Below, in pieces: positions 62,337 to 64,000 of a stretch of 64,000 nucleotides of DNA (positions within the stretch are counted from its first letter, which is position 1; each line of letters starts with the position of its first letter). Position numbers and translations under genes: made by a program. This DNA comes from Spisula solida (taxonomy: Eukaryota > Mollusca > Bivalvia > Venerida > Mactridae), in contig OX365952.1 in the NCBI GenBank assembly GCA_947247005.1, positions 29,390,222 through 29,454,221 on the forward strand. Direction: 5' to 3'. Under the pieces are notes generated by a model. It had not been told where the DNA came from. It ran no database searches and saw nothing but the letters and a program-made list of their open reading frames with translations.

Positions 62337-64000
62337 GTCTGTTTGTTTATTGTGTATATATTAATGCTGTAATACTCTTACCTGTGTAAGTCCAGGAGCC
62401 ACATTTCAAAAGGGCCTTTAAATGGATTTTCATTTACCCCATCTGGTAGAAAAAGTATATTGGTATTTTCGAATAATATATACATCCAGGCTTTGGAAAA
62501 AGGTGGATGCCAGATCTGAAAGTTGAACAGATTTTTTTAACAGGGGCAACAACTCTTGCTTCCGAACAAATTTACGAAACTACCGGATAGCCTATGTTCT
62601 GGTATGAAGTTTTTATATATATTTTCATGGATATTGTTCATTTGATAATGTGCATCAAATGGACATGTCAAGGTCAAAGTGAGAAAATAGCTAAAAAATG
62701 AATATTTGATCTCTATTTTTCTTAGTATAGCAGGTATTTTGAATTCAATTTGGTTATAAAAATGATAGTTGTGTTGGTAAGTACATATTCTCTCATTATA
62801 AGCCATTTTATGATTAAAAATATAAAAATATTGTCAAAACTGCCATTTTATGCATTTTTATGTTGGCCGAGATGGCATTCTTAAGAAGACCCCTGGCATA
62901 GTCAAAATACATATGAGCCGTTCTCCAGGAAAACCCGGCTTATTAAACCCCCACTACTAGGGGGCTGGGCTATATAGGAGTCACTTTGTCGGTTGGTCCG
63001 TCCGTCCATCGGTCTGGCCCAAAATTGTCTGGGCTGTATTATCTGTATGCATCGAAGGATTTTTGAAAAACTTAGTACATTTGTTCGCCTTGATGAGACG
63101 GTGTGTTATGCAAAACAATTACATCAATATCTAAGCATAACTAAGTCATTAATTATGGGATTTGAAAATAATGTGGCACAAATGTTCACCAGTACCAGAC
63201 GGTGTGTCATGCGAAACAATTACGTCAATATCTAAAAGTTTAAAGTCACATTTGGAGTAAAAAGGTCAAAAATAGCCAAAATTGAGCTTGTCCAGAGCAT
63301 AACTAAGTCATTTATTGTGGGATTTGAAAATAATGTGGCACAAATATTCACTTCTACCAGACGGTGTGTCATGAGAAATAATTACGTCAATATCTCAAAG
63401 GCCAAGGTCATATTTGGGAGTTCAAAGGTCTAAAGTAGCCATAATTGAGCTTGTCCAGCCCATAACTGAGTCATTTATTATGGGATTTGAAAATAATTTC
63501 GCGCAAATATCACTACTACCAGACGAAGTGTCATGGGAAACGATTATGTCAATATTTCAAAGGTCACACTTGGAGTTCAAAGGTAAAACCTGTATTATTT
63601 ATTGTGGGATTTTAAAATAACCTGACACAATTGTTCACTACTATGAAACGATGTGTCATAAAAAACAACTATTTCAATATCACAAAGGTCAAGGTCACAC
63701 TTAAGAATTCAGAAATTACGATAATTTATGTTGTCTGGACCATAACTTCATCATAAATTGTTAAATTTAAAAGAAGCTGTACAATTGTTGTCCACCTTGC
63801 AACAGTTGTATATGGTTTGCCATACGTCTGTGACAAAGCGGTATGTGGGGGTATCATTAGTCACTCTAGTTCTAGTTTGTCTTAAAACCTAGCCATCTTC
63901 TATCAATTCAATTTACTGAAACCATTTAACAAGCTTGTGTGTCTTTCCACTAGACAGTGAATTATAACCAGAATATGTTTTTTTAGCTCCACTATTCGTT
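62337..64000 (+). other. HELQ intron 16 (open at window edge)
   Basis: 62947-63890 is a CCCCC-type Helentron-like element. The final bases (63986 on) are the start AGCTCCACTATTCG of another element of the 18334 family, cut by the window edge. 62337-62946 is unassigned. Confidence 0.7.
62947..63890 (+). mobile_element. CCCCCACTAC-type Helentron-like element
   Basis: Starts CCCCCACTACTAGGGGG (palindromic) followed by a GTCCGTCCGTCC run. It has about five ~145-bp degenerate units with AGCTTGTCCAGAGCATAACT and GACGGTGTGTCATG blocks, related to 42680-43165. Near the 3' end GTATGTGGGGGTA is an inverted match, followed by a CTAGTTCTAG hairpin. The terminus is worn. Confidence 0.65.

Overview
This is eukaryotic, AT-rich nuclear DNA, most likely from a bivalve mollusc. 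The evidence is a multi-exon gene with GT/AG introns, many non-LTR retrotransposon fragments, tRNA-derived SINEs, and dense non-autonomous repeats starting AGCTCACCTGTC or AGCTCGAC with internal arrays, of a kind I associate with bivalves. The species call is inference. Nothing prokaryotic, no CRISPR array and no rRNA gene is seen.

Gene content: one gene is clear. HELQ (POLQ-like 3'-5' DNA helicase, superfamily 2, Ski2-like) runs on the + strand from an ATG at 26590. It continues past the right edge of the window. I place 16 coding exons (3,636 nt, 1,212 codons, reading frame continuous through every junction). They carry the N-terminal disordered region, Walker A, the DELH box, SAT, motifs IV-VI, the winged-helix region and the start of the helical ratchet region. 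The C-terminal exons lie beyond base 64000. At roughly 36 kb for 3.6 kb of coding sequence, the gene is mostly repeat-filled introns.

Layout: 1-9100 is non-genic, with a dispersed repeat carrying a truncated LINE and two very regular minisatellites (23 bp x 56 and 27 bp x 53). 9100-13130 holds three decayed LINE fragments. 14135-16387 is a fold-back element with minisatellite arms. 17545-23281 is a nest: a LINE interrupted by a TIR element, which holds Helentron-like elements, one of which holds a hAT-like MITE. 23283-26398 is a further large Helentron-like element ending about 190 bp upstream of the HELQ start codon. 26590-64000 is HELQ and its introns.

Main observations: (1) The 3' part of HELQ exon 15 is tandemly amplified to 55 in-frame 87-bp units with no net length change. 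Each unit boundary recreates a CAG|GT splice donor, and one unit carries a stop codon. (2) At least two further HELQ arrays (58 bp before exon 4, 50 bp before exon 8) end exactly at a splice acceptor, and a 36-bp coding array ends next to the exon 3 donor. (3) At least eight sequence-unrelated repeat families share one terminal plan: a palindromic 5' end, an inverted copy of that end near the 3' side, a small hairpin, then CTTGTT. Two filled/empty site comparisons inside the window place insertion at T|T. This fits non-autonomous Helentrons (HINEs). All calls are from reading the sequence; no alignment or search was run.
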